NCBI GenBank assembly: GCA_947652115.1 | Contig: OX393563.1 | Location: 11,444,305-11,508,304 of the forward strand | DNA: 64,000 bases | From: Blastomussa wellsi | Taxonomy: Eukaryota > Cnidaria > Anthozoa > Scleractinia > Plerogyridae | Direction: 5' to 3' | Shown: one piece after another, positions 25,701-34,500 of the stretch | Position numbering within the stretch: the first letter of the stretch is position 1 | Layout of the letters: each line of letters begins with the position of its first letter | Notes under the pieces: generated by a model | Seen by the model: the letters and a program-made list of their open reading frames with translations, nothing else | Told to the model about the DNA's origin: nothing | Databases searched by the model: none | Program-made: the position numbers and the translations under genes

Positions 25701-28515
25701 CTGGAACCACACATTGTAACAGTTTGAGTATCAAATACAAAATAATTAAAATAAATCCTAAAACACAAAAAAAGTTATCAGTGCAGATAATAAGTAAAAT
25801 AGATCAATGAAAATGCGGGAGCGTGGACAGACCTAAAGCCAAAAATATTGCCGTCTGTTTTACTTTTTCAGTCAACAAGCAAATATTTTGGCTAGTACTG
25901 GGAACATATTTCATTCTATGCATAAATAAAAGACTGATGTGAGCAAAATTTGACAACGACATACAATCAACAAAAGTTGAATTCAACCATACATAGCTTT
26001 CAGTCGCATAGAAATTTCAGAAACTAAACTTGGCGAGAGAGTGTTAAGAATATTCATGTGCAACTCTGTGAAAAAAAACAAGAACCTGAAAACAATTTAA
26101 AGCTTGTGACTCGTGAACACAAGAACTGAGAAGTTCACATAAAATTGTGCATTGAAAATCCAAACTAACAAAGTTATTAAAAAATCTGAAAATTTAAGAC
26201 ATAAAAGTCTACTGACAGAGACAATTTCAAGACATCACAAAAGCCAAAACTTACACCATGTAGGTTAACAATACATTCACCTTTCCTAACAAAACTATGG
26301 TAACCAATTGATCAACAAGCATCAATCTAACTATTTAAATTTTCACCAGCGAAATTTCTGGCTAATATAGATGTCCATTTTTGCCTTCCTATGCATATAC
26401 TACAGCCAATTTGAGACGTTCACAATTTCAGACAATTTTCATTCCAATCCCAGAACTGCAGCATAGCCATATTTTTCCAAAAAATTCAAGAAACAGAAAC
26501 ACAGAAAAAGACAAAGAAACTCTGTTCTTGAAAAACTCACTGTAGCTAACTAAATGCCCCAATCGGCCTTCTGCCTGACTTTGCTGATATGGTATTACAA
26601 CTTTACATGAGAAGAACAAGAAAAGAGCACCACAGTTTTTTTCTAACTTGTCATTCAGTTGATTGTTTGGTAAAAATCCTGTTGTTCATAGTGACTTTGA
26701 TACAAGAGTTTGACTTGTATGAGGTTCATACAGTGAGATCAAACGTTTTAATGCAGTGTTGTATTATTCTCTTAGAAATGCCACAGCCAAGCACATTTCA
26801 CCACCACTGGCCTTTATTTCAGTGTCACTGTCAGCCATGTACTATCAGTATAATACAGCACATGGGTTGTAGATTTCTCTTTCTGATGTCAGTTTCAACC
26901 ATGTTGAAATGTACATCAAAATGGGAATTTGTACACCACAACCACAAGTGAAAAAAGATTTCAAAAATAAATTCGCAGTTGTTTCCTAATGAAACAAGTT
27001 TTTTTTCGAATCGCTGGTTCAAGATGTAATGTTCAAACAAAAATTCATGCAAGGTCAAGAATTAAACTTTCGCATCTCCTGAAAGGAGAAATCGAAGGAC
27101 TCCAGGAAGAACTTCAACTCAAACGTAACGATAACTCAAGCTTCGGTTGTTTACAAAAGGTTTGAGTTTTTTTCTTCGTAGCAAATGTTATCTGCGCTGC
27201 GCTTGAAACTGCTATGGGAAATTTGTAGGCGACCACAACAAAAACTCTCCATCAAAACCTGTCAACTCGAGGTCATAAAATAGATTAAAGTTTTAAAACA
27301 TGAATTCATCCTAAACTCCGACTTTTCCAGCGCGTTACAACAAAAAAACCGGCAAAATGAAATGAAAAATTGCAGTTCCTTCGACGGCCGATTCGATATT
27401 AAAATTCTCTCGTAGTAGACGTAATCAATTTTCAAGGAAGGTTTGATCCCATTCGTTCATACAGAAAAACGTTTTCCAATGGTAGGATGAAAAAACTTCC
27501 TGGTATCGCAAGCGGCGATAACCTTTAAAAGCCAAGCAAAAACATTAAGTAAAGGAAGGCGGTAGACCTTTCACACGACGAGATCTTTTGTAAACAAAAA
27601 ACAGACCAATCTTTTTACGAGATTGACGTGGAAAAAAAAAAACGGGGAAATATAGGTGAGGATTTCTCCCTCTTAACCGTAAAGATAACACAAGGGATGG
27701 CATGATGTGAAAAATATACCAGTGTAAAGCTTTTGCGCGTTTGAATACGAAAAGCTGGCAGCTGAGCAGAGGAAAAATGTCCTGAATGCTGTTGACGCGA
27801 AGCGCTAGCCTGGCTTCGTTTCGCATGAAGTGTACGTGTTAGGTGCTAAACCGAAATATTAAAACACCTAATTTCCAGATGAACTTTGAGGCGTTTGACC
27901 GCTTAAAAAGCCGAAAAAGGACCAAATATTAGCCAAGTTGTTGGAATAAAGGATAAGTGGAGGCCACTATATTCCATGATCTCTAACTGTCTCTCGCCCA
28001 CAAGTCAGCTTTGTGTGTTTTTACCAAGAAAAGACGAACATAAACCCCCAGCCTACCTGCATCTGTGCTTGATACAACTTCATAGGTCCAAGTAAAATTT
28101 CTTTTCTCTCATTCTGTAAAAAGATATCCGGACAAAAAAATCAGCTAACTGTGAGGGTCACACAGCACAATTTTTCCACAGAACACCTTTTAATCTAAAA
28201 CAAGTCGGCCACAATCGCAAACGGGAAAATAGCACCCTTTACCTTGGAGCTCTCCATACTCCTCGGGTCGTAGGTTTGTGTCTCTGCTTCAATAGAACTT
28301 CCTCTGTGTGAATTTTGCGCCTTTTTGTTGCTTCCACGATTGCGAGAAGACGACGACGTAGAAATATGCGAACCGGAGTCTGAACTTGTGCGAATATGGC
28401 CGACAATTTCACTTGGTGAAGATGCTCTCGGTCTGGGGCTTGATCCTTCGCGAATTTCGTCTCTACAATAAAACACTCCAGATTGTGAGACGTGTATGCT
28501 AGGAGCACAGCCCAT
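1702..28515 (-). CDS. PDE8: PDE8-type high-affinity cAMP-specific 3',5'-cyclic phosphodiesterase, 25 coding exons
   Basis: The enzyme hydrolyses cAMP to 5'-AMP and so limits PKA/CREB signalling. Joining 25 exons by GT-AG sites with matching phases gives one open frame of about 873 residues; human PDE8A and PDE8B have about 830 and 885. Order: MGCAPSIH N-terminus (Gly2/Cys3, the family's lipidation-type start), low-complexity Ser-rich region, receiver-like domain (about 95-215), PAS (about 250-365), linker, catalytic domain (about 530-850). Catalytic residues are present: His579 and His583 (YHNSTHAAD), His619-Asp620 (HDVDHPG), Asp756 (KCADIANP), purine-clamp Gln808 and Phe811. The MGCAPS start plus receiver-PAS-PDEase order separates PDE8 from PDE4 and PDE7. 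The extreme C-terminus is uncertain: a GTAAGG donor at 1773 could splice to an exon I did not find. Repeats fill many introns. Whether this is orthologous to PDE8A or PDE8B cannot be told; invertebrates usually have one. Confidence 0.95.
2405..2690 (+). mobile_element. tRNA-derived SINE, copy 1 (best preserved)
   Basis: The head contains a pol III A box (TGGCCTAATGG, fits TRGYNNARNNG) and a near-B box (GGTTTGAGCCC). The unrelated body follows with GTGTTGTGTTCTTGGGGAAG, a GTGCCTCTTTCCACCCAGGTG block and GATGGACTAGCATCCCATCC. The same body recurs at 3141-3370, 12561-12730, 23838-24010 (minus) and 41557-41720. It lies in the PDE8 intron between exons 24 and 23. Confidence 0.85.
2879..3107. mobile_element. 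Mutator-like MITE with 9-bp target duplication
   Basis: The ends are inverted repeats TAGCCTGCAGTGCAGGCG... and ...CGCCTGCACTGCAGGCTA. The flanks are the identical 9-mers GCAACGGAG at 2870-2878 and 3108-3116, a target-site duplication. A 9-bp duplication suits Mutator-like elements. It has no coding capacity and includes inverted GCCGCCATCTTGG / CCAAGATGGCGGC motifs (YY1-like). It is inside a PDE8 intron. Confidence 0.85.
3141..3370 (+). mobile_element. tRNA-derived SINE, copy 2
   Basis: Same family as the copy at 2405: a decayed tRNA head (GAGCGGTTCGGGTTGAAGCC), a CTCTACCCAGGTGG block, then GATGGACTAGCATCCCATCC and an AAATCGGGATAAGCCCC tail. It is more diverged than copy 1 and in the same orientation. 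Confidence 0.75.
4935..5015 (-). mobile_element. tRNA-like SINE head, decayed
   Basis: On the minus strand this reads GGCCTGGTAGTGTGG... and, about 40 bases on, GGTTCGATTCTGG, a pol III B box. The T-arm stem does not pair properly and no acceptor stem closes, so it is not a working tRNA gene. A second tRNA-derived SINE family is likely. Confidence 0.4.
6715..6840 (+). repeat. Dispersed repeat, copy also at 35751
   Basis: The segment from ACCGAGCGCAAAGGTCGCACTGGGAAAATA through GACCAAGCGTAGCAAGGTCCG (given in parts) matches 35751-35870, which reads ACCGTGCGCGAGGGCCGCACTGGG and ACCAAGCGCAGCAAGGTC. It is an interspersed repeat of unknown class. Confidence 0.55.
7212..7375. mobile_element. Foldback MITE
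   Basis: The arms are inverted copies of about 45 bases: CAATAGACCAATTTCAATATTTTAA...GCCTAAAACAATAG on the left and CTATTGTTTTAGGC...ATATCGAAATTGGTCTATTG on the right. There is no open frame. It lies in the PDE8 intron between exons 18 and 19, about 70 bases from exon 18. Confidence 0.75.
7692..8034. repeat. Inverted-ended repeat with internal ACCCTATTTAAGG units
   Basis: The left end CGGGGGTACTACC...ATAGGTGTGTGCCGCG is mirrored at the right by CGCGGCACATACCTG...GGGAGTACCCCCCTC. Inside, the motif ACCCTATTTAAGGA or close relatives appears about three times before the middle. It looks like a non-autonomous element of unknown class. Confidence 0.55.
8283..9415. repeat. Short tandem array of a TCGACGAAACTGCGAATT unit, interrupted by a MITE
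   Basis: Three unit starts are visible near 8292 (CCTCGACGAAACTGCGAATT), 8400 (same motif) and 9270 (CCAAGACGAAACTGGAATT). They share AAAATTTGTAAAATCCG, CGCTTAACGATTAACATAT and GGCTTC blocks. The second unit is split at its TTAA by the element at 8505-9222. It lies in the PDE8 intron between exons 17 and 18. Confidence 0.7.
8505..9222. mobile_element. piggyBac-like MITE with TTAA target duplication
   Basis: Ends are imperfect inverted repeats GGTGATTCATCAG and CGGAGGAACCACC, flanked by TTAA at 8501-8504 and 9223-9226. The empty site is visible in the neighbouring array unit (ACGCTTAACGATTAACATAT), so insertion at TTAA with duplication is directly supported. No transposase frame is seen. A perfect CRE is carried at 8818-8825. 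Confidence 0.75.
9534..14491 (-). CDS. PDE8: PDE8 exons 12-17: linker and entry to the catalytic domain
   Basis: Exons: 14437-14491, 13450-13511, 12921-12992, 12397-12489, 11589-11625, 9534-9675 (about residues 382-534). Recognisable PDE8 linker motifs are [40 protein letters not shown] and NELVGGLMS, followed by [19 protein letters not shown], which opens the PDEase domain. Exon 16 is only 37 bases. An Arg/Ser stretch (GRRRPSCD) sits where vertebrate PDE8 has a phosphorylatable RRLSG segment; RRPS fits a PKA-like RRxS pattern, so feedback phosphorylation is possible but not shown. Introns here carry (ATT)n tracts and a SINE fragment. Confidence 0.9.
9830..9839. promoter_or_regulatory. Perfect palindromic E-box GTCACGTGAC
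   Basis: This fits the bHLH-zip/CLEAR-type site (GTCACGTGAC). It lies in a PDE8 intron just after a run of ten G. The same 10-mer occurs at 33440-33449 inside a foldback element, so it may be repeat-borne, with no shown function. Confidence 0.35.
12561..12730 (+). mobile_element. SINE fragment (copy 3) split by an (ATT)n tract
   Basis: The SINE head GGCAGGCGTGGTGGCCTGAT runs straight into about 19 ATT units and resumes at AAACTCTGGATCAAGCGGTC...TTCAAGTTCTGG, then jumps to the tail GATACTCCTAATCGTTTCATG. The middle of the SINE body is deleted. It lies in the PDE8 intron next to exon 15. Confidence 0.65.
12579..12636. repeat. (ATT)n microsatellite
   Basis: About 19 perfect ATT/TTA units inside a SINE copy. 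It yields a poly-isoleucine frame on the minus strand that is not a gene. Confidence 0.95.
13140..13230. repeat. Imperfect (ATT/GTT)n tract ending in a G run
   Basis: Trinucleotide repeats ATT with GTT and AGT variants run into TTTTTTTT and eleven G. It is low-complexity intron sequence of PDE8. Confidence 0.9.
15391..15523. mobile_element. Foldback MITE, second partial copy near 58583
   Basis: Arms TTGTTGTTCAATTGTATCCTTGGTTCAAATTTTATTTT (left) and the near-complement GAACCAAGGATAAAATTGAACCACAACAA (right) fold back; given here in part. A half copy with CAACTTTATCCTTGGTTCAAAT and GTTTGAAACTCATTATCATA is at 58583-58660 in the SLC25A38 gene. Confidence 0.65.
15665..17870 (-). CDS. PDE8: PDE8 exons 7-11: PAS domain
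   Basis: Exons: 17694-17870, 17010-17108, 16642-16680, 16087-16175, 15665-15767 (about residues 213-381). Exon 7 carries [23 protein letters not shown], shortened here as [16 protein letters not shown], then [11 protein letters not shown], the start of the PAS fold. Exon 8 gives [12 protein letters not shown], a typical PAS core. Exon 9 is a 39-base microexon ([13 protein letters not shown]). Exon 10 ends with HIIPVIGKG and exon 11 starts [13 protein letters not shown], matching the last PAS strands. PAS in PDE8 has been reported to bind IkB and to influence catalytic activity (family knowledge). After PAS, exon 11 has a Met/Asn-rich segment with no recognised function. Confidence 0.93.
17338..17518. 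mobile_element. Half copy of the 33.3 kb foldback element
   Basis: Shares with the right arm of 33290-33885 the blocks GTGACTTTCCAAATATGG, CTGTCAAAAGTGAAAG, CATGGCAAAG, CCCAGGATTGAAAGGGA, GCATAGCAACCATTTTGTAG and GGGTTCTCTCCCCTTAA. It lies in the PDE8 intron between exons 7 and 8. Confidence 0.65.
18709..28515 (-). CDS. PDE8: PDE8 exons 1-6: lipidated N-terminus and receiver-like domain
   Basis: Exons: 28243-28515, 28057-28113, 23563-23697, 22505-22560, 21279-21338, 18709-18763. Exon 1 codes 91 residues starting [13 protein letters not shown]; the start is chosen because MGCAPSI is the PDE8 N-terminal signature. Exons 2-6 (about residues 92-212) read like the divergent response-regulator domain of PDE8, with motifs [29 protein letters not shown] and PLLKAGFDK. 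In PDE8A this domain has been linked to Raf-1 binding; that is family knowledge only. Exons 2, 4, 5 and 6 are 55-60 bases. Intron 1 is only 129 bases, whereas intron 2 is about 4.4 kb and contains a SINE split by a TIR element. Confidence 0.93.
21489..22324. mobile_element. hAT-like non-autonomous element (CAGGGCTT ends)
   Basis: Starts CAGGGCTTAAAATT and ends AATTTCAAGCCCTG, inverted repeats of about 14 bases with the CAGGG terminus seen in hAT elements. Subterminal TTTAGTCGCAAAA motifs are inverted at both ends. No clean 8-bp duplication is visible. No transposase is encoded. It lies between PDE8 exons 4 and 5. Confidence 0.65.
23838..24010 (-). mobile_element. SINE copy 4, interrupted; head continues at 24602
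   Basis: On the minus strand the body reads GTTCTTGAACAAGACACTTTACTCTCACAGTGCC, CCCAAGTGTATAATTGGGTACC and GATGGACTAGCATCCCATG (given in parts). The tRNA-like head lies on the other side of the 24011-24601 element, as GGTTCGGGTCCTGGCAGG at about 24610-24636. Confidence 0.8.
24011..24601. mobile_element. TIR element (CAGGGTCCGAAATT) inserted in a SINE
   Basis: Perfect terminal inverted repeats CAGGGTCCGAAATT / AATTTCGGACCCTG. The direct repeat ACAAC at 24006-24010 and 24602-24606 brackets it, and the intact SINE copies show the joined site. Internal TTGGCGAC motifs suggest kinship with the element at 21489. It lies in PDE8 intron 2. Confidence 0.75.
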
Positions 28516-29262
28516 TTATAGGGCTTAGAAGGAGTAACATTCACAGTCAACTTGTCCGCAATTTTGCAACCGAACTTCCACAGGCACTCAGTAAAGACAA
28601 GATATTAGGATAATTCGCCTGCCTTCCCACATGCAATTCAAGGTCCCCGAAATTGCCGATGCCAAAGAAGCATATGTGGCGGCGTGAAAAATACAGTTAG
28701 CCTGCAAAGTTCACACAATCCATGGCCGGTGTTGGATCTTCGGAATCAACCCTTCAACGAGCTGATTTCTTTAACACTCGGCACAATCGCTTCGGTTTTT
28801 TTAAAGCTTCTACTTGTTCGCTGCTGTTGCTGTTATGGGAACAAACTTTGCTGGGCCGCTCGTCATGTAAAGAGGTCCAATCCCCGACCATTTACTTCGC
28901 CATGTGACCTCAATTAACCAATTGATTGGAGCCGATCGGGATTCTTCGGCAGCTGTCGGAAACAGGTCGGCTTCCGATGAAACAGCTGCACTGTCCGTTG
29001 GTCCAACCGACCTTCAAGTTGTAACTTGCGTTTTGTTTACTCGCTGGGCGGACGAGGCAAATAAATGATATTACCAAAAAAATATAGAAAAAATACAAAC
29101 ATGCGTAAAAATCGTTTCCAAATAATAGCAAGAAAAAACAGGTCGATGGACTGGCGGAATTCAAAATAAATATCTTGTTTTCTGACCTGCCAAGGTACTA
29201 CGAAACTACGAAACTAGCAAGGAAATATATAACCAATGTACACAAAGAGAACTCCTGAATGC

Positions 29263-29270
29263 TGACGTCA
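29263..29270. promoter_or_regulatory. CRE palindrome TGACGTCA upstream of PDE8
   Basis: A perfect CREB/ATF consensus site about 750 bases 5' of the PDE8 ATG and not in a recognised repeat. Feedback of CREB on a cAMP phosphodiesterase would make sense, but this is inference. Confidence 0.4.
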
Positions 29271-30370
29271 CCCTGAGCACAGATGGCCAGGACTGTAAAA
29301 GGCCAAATAATAATAATTCTCTAGCAATTTGTTTTTCGCGATATTCGTGAAGACAATTAAAAGTGCTGTGCCCATTTATTTTTTGTAAAGCATATGCACT
29401 ACCGTTGCACATAAAAGTTGGCTTGTGAATATAATGCCAACTGGTTAACTCTTCTTTTCCTTTCGAAAAGCCTCTCTTTGTATACACAGATTTTGGAACT
29501 CGCAACAATACAGTGTGCACCTCTCCCCTCAGCCCCACCCCGCTCCCTCCTCCCCCTCCCCCACATACACACATATAAAAAGAGCTATTTGCCAACAAGA
29601 CGATAGCACCAAGACGATAGTACCAGAACTTGTTCAATTCCGAGGAAAATTAATGTAAGGTAAACAAATTGTATGCATGTACACTGCCTGGCAGTCCTCA
29701 CGGCTAACCCGACGACCGCCGTTAACTGCCGTTGGATAATAAAAGCGTTCTTCAACAGGAAAATGACTAAATGTTTGAATTCGGGCCAAAAAAATAAATA
29801 AATAATTAAGCTGTCGTGCAGCGTCGCTCTATAGTGCCATTGTAGTATGCCTTTTTGCTTATTTCTCGCTATATTTGTAAAGGAAAAATAAAAAAAAAAT
29901 AAAAAAAGGCAAGGTGTGGATAAAGGTTCTACTGTCAATTCTGTATCTTAATTCATCAGCCGTCACCGGAAATAAAAACAACTGGAAAACATAGACTTAA
30001 TGTATAAACAGCTGATCTACTGCACTAGTAGCACCATCGCCACATCAGTTAATCCAAATAGGAAGTCCTTGAATTCACAGTCGGATATTTGCAATTGCCT
30101 GTTGTTTCTTTATAATCTTGAGTCCAGTCCAACTCATTCTCGTCCACATATGCCGTGATCATGATTCTTTTAGTCCACACAGAGCGACTAAATGGTTTCT
30201 CTGTGTAGTCTGTCTTGGAGAGTGGATTGATTGTTCCTTCGGCCTCGCATTGATGAGAAAAACCCTTTGTCTGGAAATTAACCCACTGGCTCCCGGGGAT
30301 TTTTGAAAAAAAAAAACGCTTTTTGGAACATGTGTCATTTTATGGTCACTGAGTAATTAATGATCTAAGG

Positions 30371-30776
30371 GTGCGTTCCTTTGGGGTGAACTAGGGTGCG
30401 TGGATTCTTAAATCTGAAAGCGGATTTTACGTTTCTTTATTGAACAGATTAATCCAAGATCACTCGGATCATGGTGTATCAAAGGAACCGAAGAATCCTT
30501 GCCCAGAGTGGATTCTTCGGTTCCTTTGATGCACTATAATCCGAGTGATCTTGGATTAATCTGTTTAATAACGAAACGCAAAATTCGTTTTCGGATTTAA
30601 CAATCCAATCTTGGATTTTTTTAAAGAAACACACCGCTAGATCATGGTGCATCAAAGGCGGCGGCGAATCCACTCTGAGCAAAGGATTCACTGGTTCCTT
30701 TGATGCACCATGATCTGAATGATCTCGGATTACTGTCTTCACTGATCCTGATCAGGATCACCCCAAAGGAACGCAC
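30371..30776. mobile_element. TIR/foldback MITE
   Basis: Perfect 19-base terminal inverted repeats GTGCGTTCCTTTGGGGTGA / TCACCCCAAAGGAACGCAC. Internal palindromes repeat CAAAGGAACCGAAGAATCC and TCCAAGATCACTCGGATCATG (in part) several times in both directions. No open reading frame of note. Confidence 0.75.
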
Positions 30777-31592
30777 TTTTTATCTACTCCCAACTACTGA
30801 AAACCCCATTTGCAACACGAAAACAGGCCTGTCTTTCCACAAGCATCCCGTTTTGTGGCATTTTTGCTTGGGCATGCGCCCAAAAGGCAGAGTTGGGATT
30901 TAAATTAAAGTGGCCTACGTCTTTAGGCTTTTCATTCATTTTTCTATTTTTTTTTTCGCTTTTCCTTGTTCTCCTTTCTTATCTTTTTTCTGCAGTTGTC
31001 GGCCTTCTACTGGGCTTGCCTTCAATCCAAAAATTCACTATCTGTAGAATGAGTGCAAGTTTTCGTTCGCTCGCCTTGCTCTCTTTCATACTACATATCA
31101 GGGTAGACATAAGTGCGAGATTTTGGGGCGGGTGTGTGGCTTGGTTCCTGATGCTGTTCGGGTATATCCCTTTACCAAGAAATGTAGTCTATCTTCTTTT
31201 GTTTTCGTCCTTTTTTTAGCAGCAAATGATAATAAAACCAAATTTATTGCACCTTTGTCTGAAACTTCGAAATTTAGCCAGTCTTATGTTAAATTAAACA
31301 AGCTCTGTAACGGATGACACATTTGAAAAGCTAAACTTTGAAAAATTGTCAATTAACGATCCTTTTCAATCTTCCTCATTCGAAGCCATCCTAGTGTCTC
31401 TTGAGTTTATTGTCTCATCCGTCTTTGGTGATTTTCTTAATTTTACGTGATGAACTGTTCCCGCAAGTGTGCGCGCGCTCGAGCCTGGCCTTCGTACGAC
31501 GTCACAAACAGATGATCACGAAGTCGTGACGAAAACAGTAATTTGGCGCATCAAAACCAGCTGCTACTTAAAATTTCATTTATGGTAGAGGT

Positions 31593-34500
31593 ATGGAAGA
31601 AACAAGGAAAGAATTCGGGATGAGAGAAGACGATCACAAACAGTGGAACGAAGCCCCAAATCTTGAGACGAGAGAAGAAAGATCCATTTTCAACCCTCCC
31701 CTGCCAGCACCAAGTTTTCATCCCGCTCTGTCGCCTAACCTACCGACAATCGGTTCACAGAATTCCAGCGCATTGCCTCAGATGCCTATGTATCCATCGC
31801 GATTTTACTATCAGTATTATACTCCGCCGACATACTCTAGACCAGTGTTTGACCCGTGTACTTCGTATCCCACATCCTTTTATCAAAGTGAAGGTAACGA
31901 CAAACGTTTATCGCTAATCATGGTAATTGCTTACAATGCTTACTTACGCGGGTCACCTAAATTGTCTTATAATGACGTTATTAAAATACTTTTGTTCCAC
32001 ATAAAAGCAAGCTGTTTTACACCCGAGGAAGCGCAATAGATCACAGTACGTCTCAGTTGTTAGATGTTGCTCATAAAATAAGAAATAGAGGATTAAAAAG
32101 CTGCGGGATTTGGAAAAGAAACAGAATTGGGGCAGCACTTGATTGTGTTTTTTTATTAATGAACAGTGTAATGAAGTAAATGAATATTCTTAAATATTTT
32201 CTTGACTTGGTACTATGTACGAGCTAATTAAATTGAAGAGTTATCAATTAAGATAAAACTTGACAGTGGGTATATTTTAGAACGCGCTTCATTGTTTATC
32301 TGCAACTGCATTAAACTTGACTGTTAGAATCCATACAAACATCAAATTAAAAGAGAATAAAATGTAAGAATTCAAAAGAAGTATAAGATATTTGAAGATA
32401 CAAAAGTTAAAATACAGATCAGATAATTATTTTGTTTTATTTAGATTTTCGCCCAAAAGAGAAACGCCGTCGCTGTAGAACAGTTTTCACTCAAGAACAA
32501 CTGTTTCTTCTCGAGGCGGGATTCGCGGAACAGAAATATCCTGATGGCAAATTTCGCCAAGAGATGGCAGAAAAAACGGGTCTACCAGAGGATAGGGTTC
32601 AAGTTTGGTTTCAAAACAGGCGCGCCAAAGAAAAGCGGCTTATGGAAGAGAAACTGTTTCGTGAAACGATTCAACCGGAGAACGTGACAGCAGTGGAAGA
32701 CGCGAGAAGCAATGCTGTTAGAGCTGATGACGATGACCGAGGGTTACTGGGTGCTAGTTTTAATTCCCAGCAGGAAGACTGCATAAGGGAACTCGACGTA
32801 GTAACAACTGAAGTGGAAGAAAGTGGTGTAGCCAACAATGTCCGAGGCGAAGGTTGGTTCTGTAAACTTTAAAGAAAACGTGTACTTAGAGCAGACTTTA
32901 CGTGTATGAAACGTTGGCTTTGACCCGTACCTTTAACCAGCGTTAAAGATGGTAAAGGCCGGTCTTTGCCAAACCTTTACCCAACAATCAAAGGTGCAAA
33001 GCCCGTAGATAGTGCGCTTTTGACTTTCATCAAAGGTATTTCAAAGCTAAGTGAAATGTGTCTTTGTCATTTGCAAAGGTGAATTTGACGCGTGTCAAAT
33101 CTCAGGCAATGGCGATGTCAAAGGACTTTTTTACCTTTGACATCTGTGTTAAAGATAGTCATCCATATTTGTCGCACTTTTTATTCGAATCAAATTTTTC
33201 GTGCCGCACATACCATATTGCAAAAGGGTGGATTTGTCGCGACCCCACCCCTTCCAGTCGGTAAAAACCCCGCCACTGTCGCACCCAACGGGGGAGAACC
33301 CTAACTACAAAACGTTGCTATAGATCACTTCTAACCATTACATCTTGGGTTCCCTTTCAATCCTGGGATTAGTTTTTTTGCCATGCTTGTTCCATTAAAG
33401 GCTGCTTTCACTTTTGGCAGCTTTGACCATATTTGGAAAGTCACGTGACTAGAACACAAAAACGCTAAAATCTCTCACAGCTTACATCTTTCCGGAATAA
33501 AACCAAAGCCAATGGATAGAGTGCATTCAGATGCCAAATCTGTCGCATCGATTTTTTGAAATTCGCAAAACAGTAAAAGTTATGACGCCACAAAAATTTT
33601 ATGACGTCATAGCTTTTCTGCACAAATCCATACGACAGATTTTGCATCTAAATGCACTCTATTCATTGGCTTTGGCTTCATCCGAGGACGATGTAAGCTG
33701 TGCGAGTTTTAATCGTTTATGTGTTCTGGGCACGTGACTTATATGGTCAAAACTGCCAAAAGTGAAGTGAGCCTCCACTGAGAACAAGTATGGCAAAAAC
33801 CTAACCCCAGGATTAAAAGGGAACTCAAGATATGATGGTTAAAAGTTGTATAGCAACCTTTTAGTAGCGAGGGGTCTCTCCCCTTAATCAGGTGGGCAAG
33901 ATCAACTGAACAAATCATGAAAACAATATAATGCGAAAATGCGAGGTTTCACAAAAGGCATTAGTATCCTCAGTTTCAGAGGTCTTCCTCTGGTCGTGAG
34001 AAGACAGGTGAAGAAAGACAGAATCAGCTGAAGTTCGAAGAAATAATCTCCTGACATCACTGTGTGATCCTGTGTTGAACTCAATGATATTCAACCCCTG
34101 ATTCTTTGAGCCCTGATTTTTTTAGTTGTTTAAATTGGAAATTTACTGCGATAATCATTTCTCACTTTCATATTCTCTTTACCTGTTTATCCCAAAACTT
34201 ATTTGGGATTTTATGGGAATTATGGAACTGTTCATAAGAGCGAAAAACCAAAAACAGTGTAAAGAGAATCTAGCTAGTGTAGATCTTGTAGCGTGAAGCA
34301 TATAGGGCAAATGAATAATATGAAATTCAAAAATTCTGACTTCTTGTTTCAAGGTGAAATTACAACACCGAACCTCTCTGAAGCACAGCTGCCAGACATC
34401 AACATCTCCGCGTATTTAACTCAAGGCCCCCTCCCTAGTCCGAGTGTTTCTCGAGTTGAATCAGCTGATGCGATAACTGATGACAAAACAGAGGAGAATC

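Larger units (their letters stand above)
28516..31592. other. Divergent intergenic region between PDE8 and the homeodomain gene
   Basis: Presumed promoters of both genes. No coding region is recognised. It contains a perfect CRE at 29263-29270, about 750 bases upstream of the PDE8 start codon, and a 406-base TIR element at 30371-30776. No TATA box can be assigned with confidence to either gene. Confidence 0.6.

Noticed and set aside
29206..29637. 143-residue minus-strand frame with a poly-Gly stretch
   Set aside because: The Gly run comes from a C-rich low-complexity tract; no family resemblance or splice support.
30893..31219. 108-residue hydrophobic plus-strand frame that looks membrane-spanning
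   Set aside because: T-rich low-complexity DNA gives Phe/Leu runs; no conservation signal or splice context.
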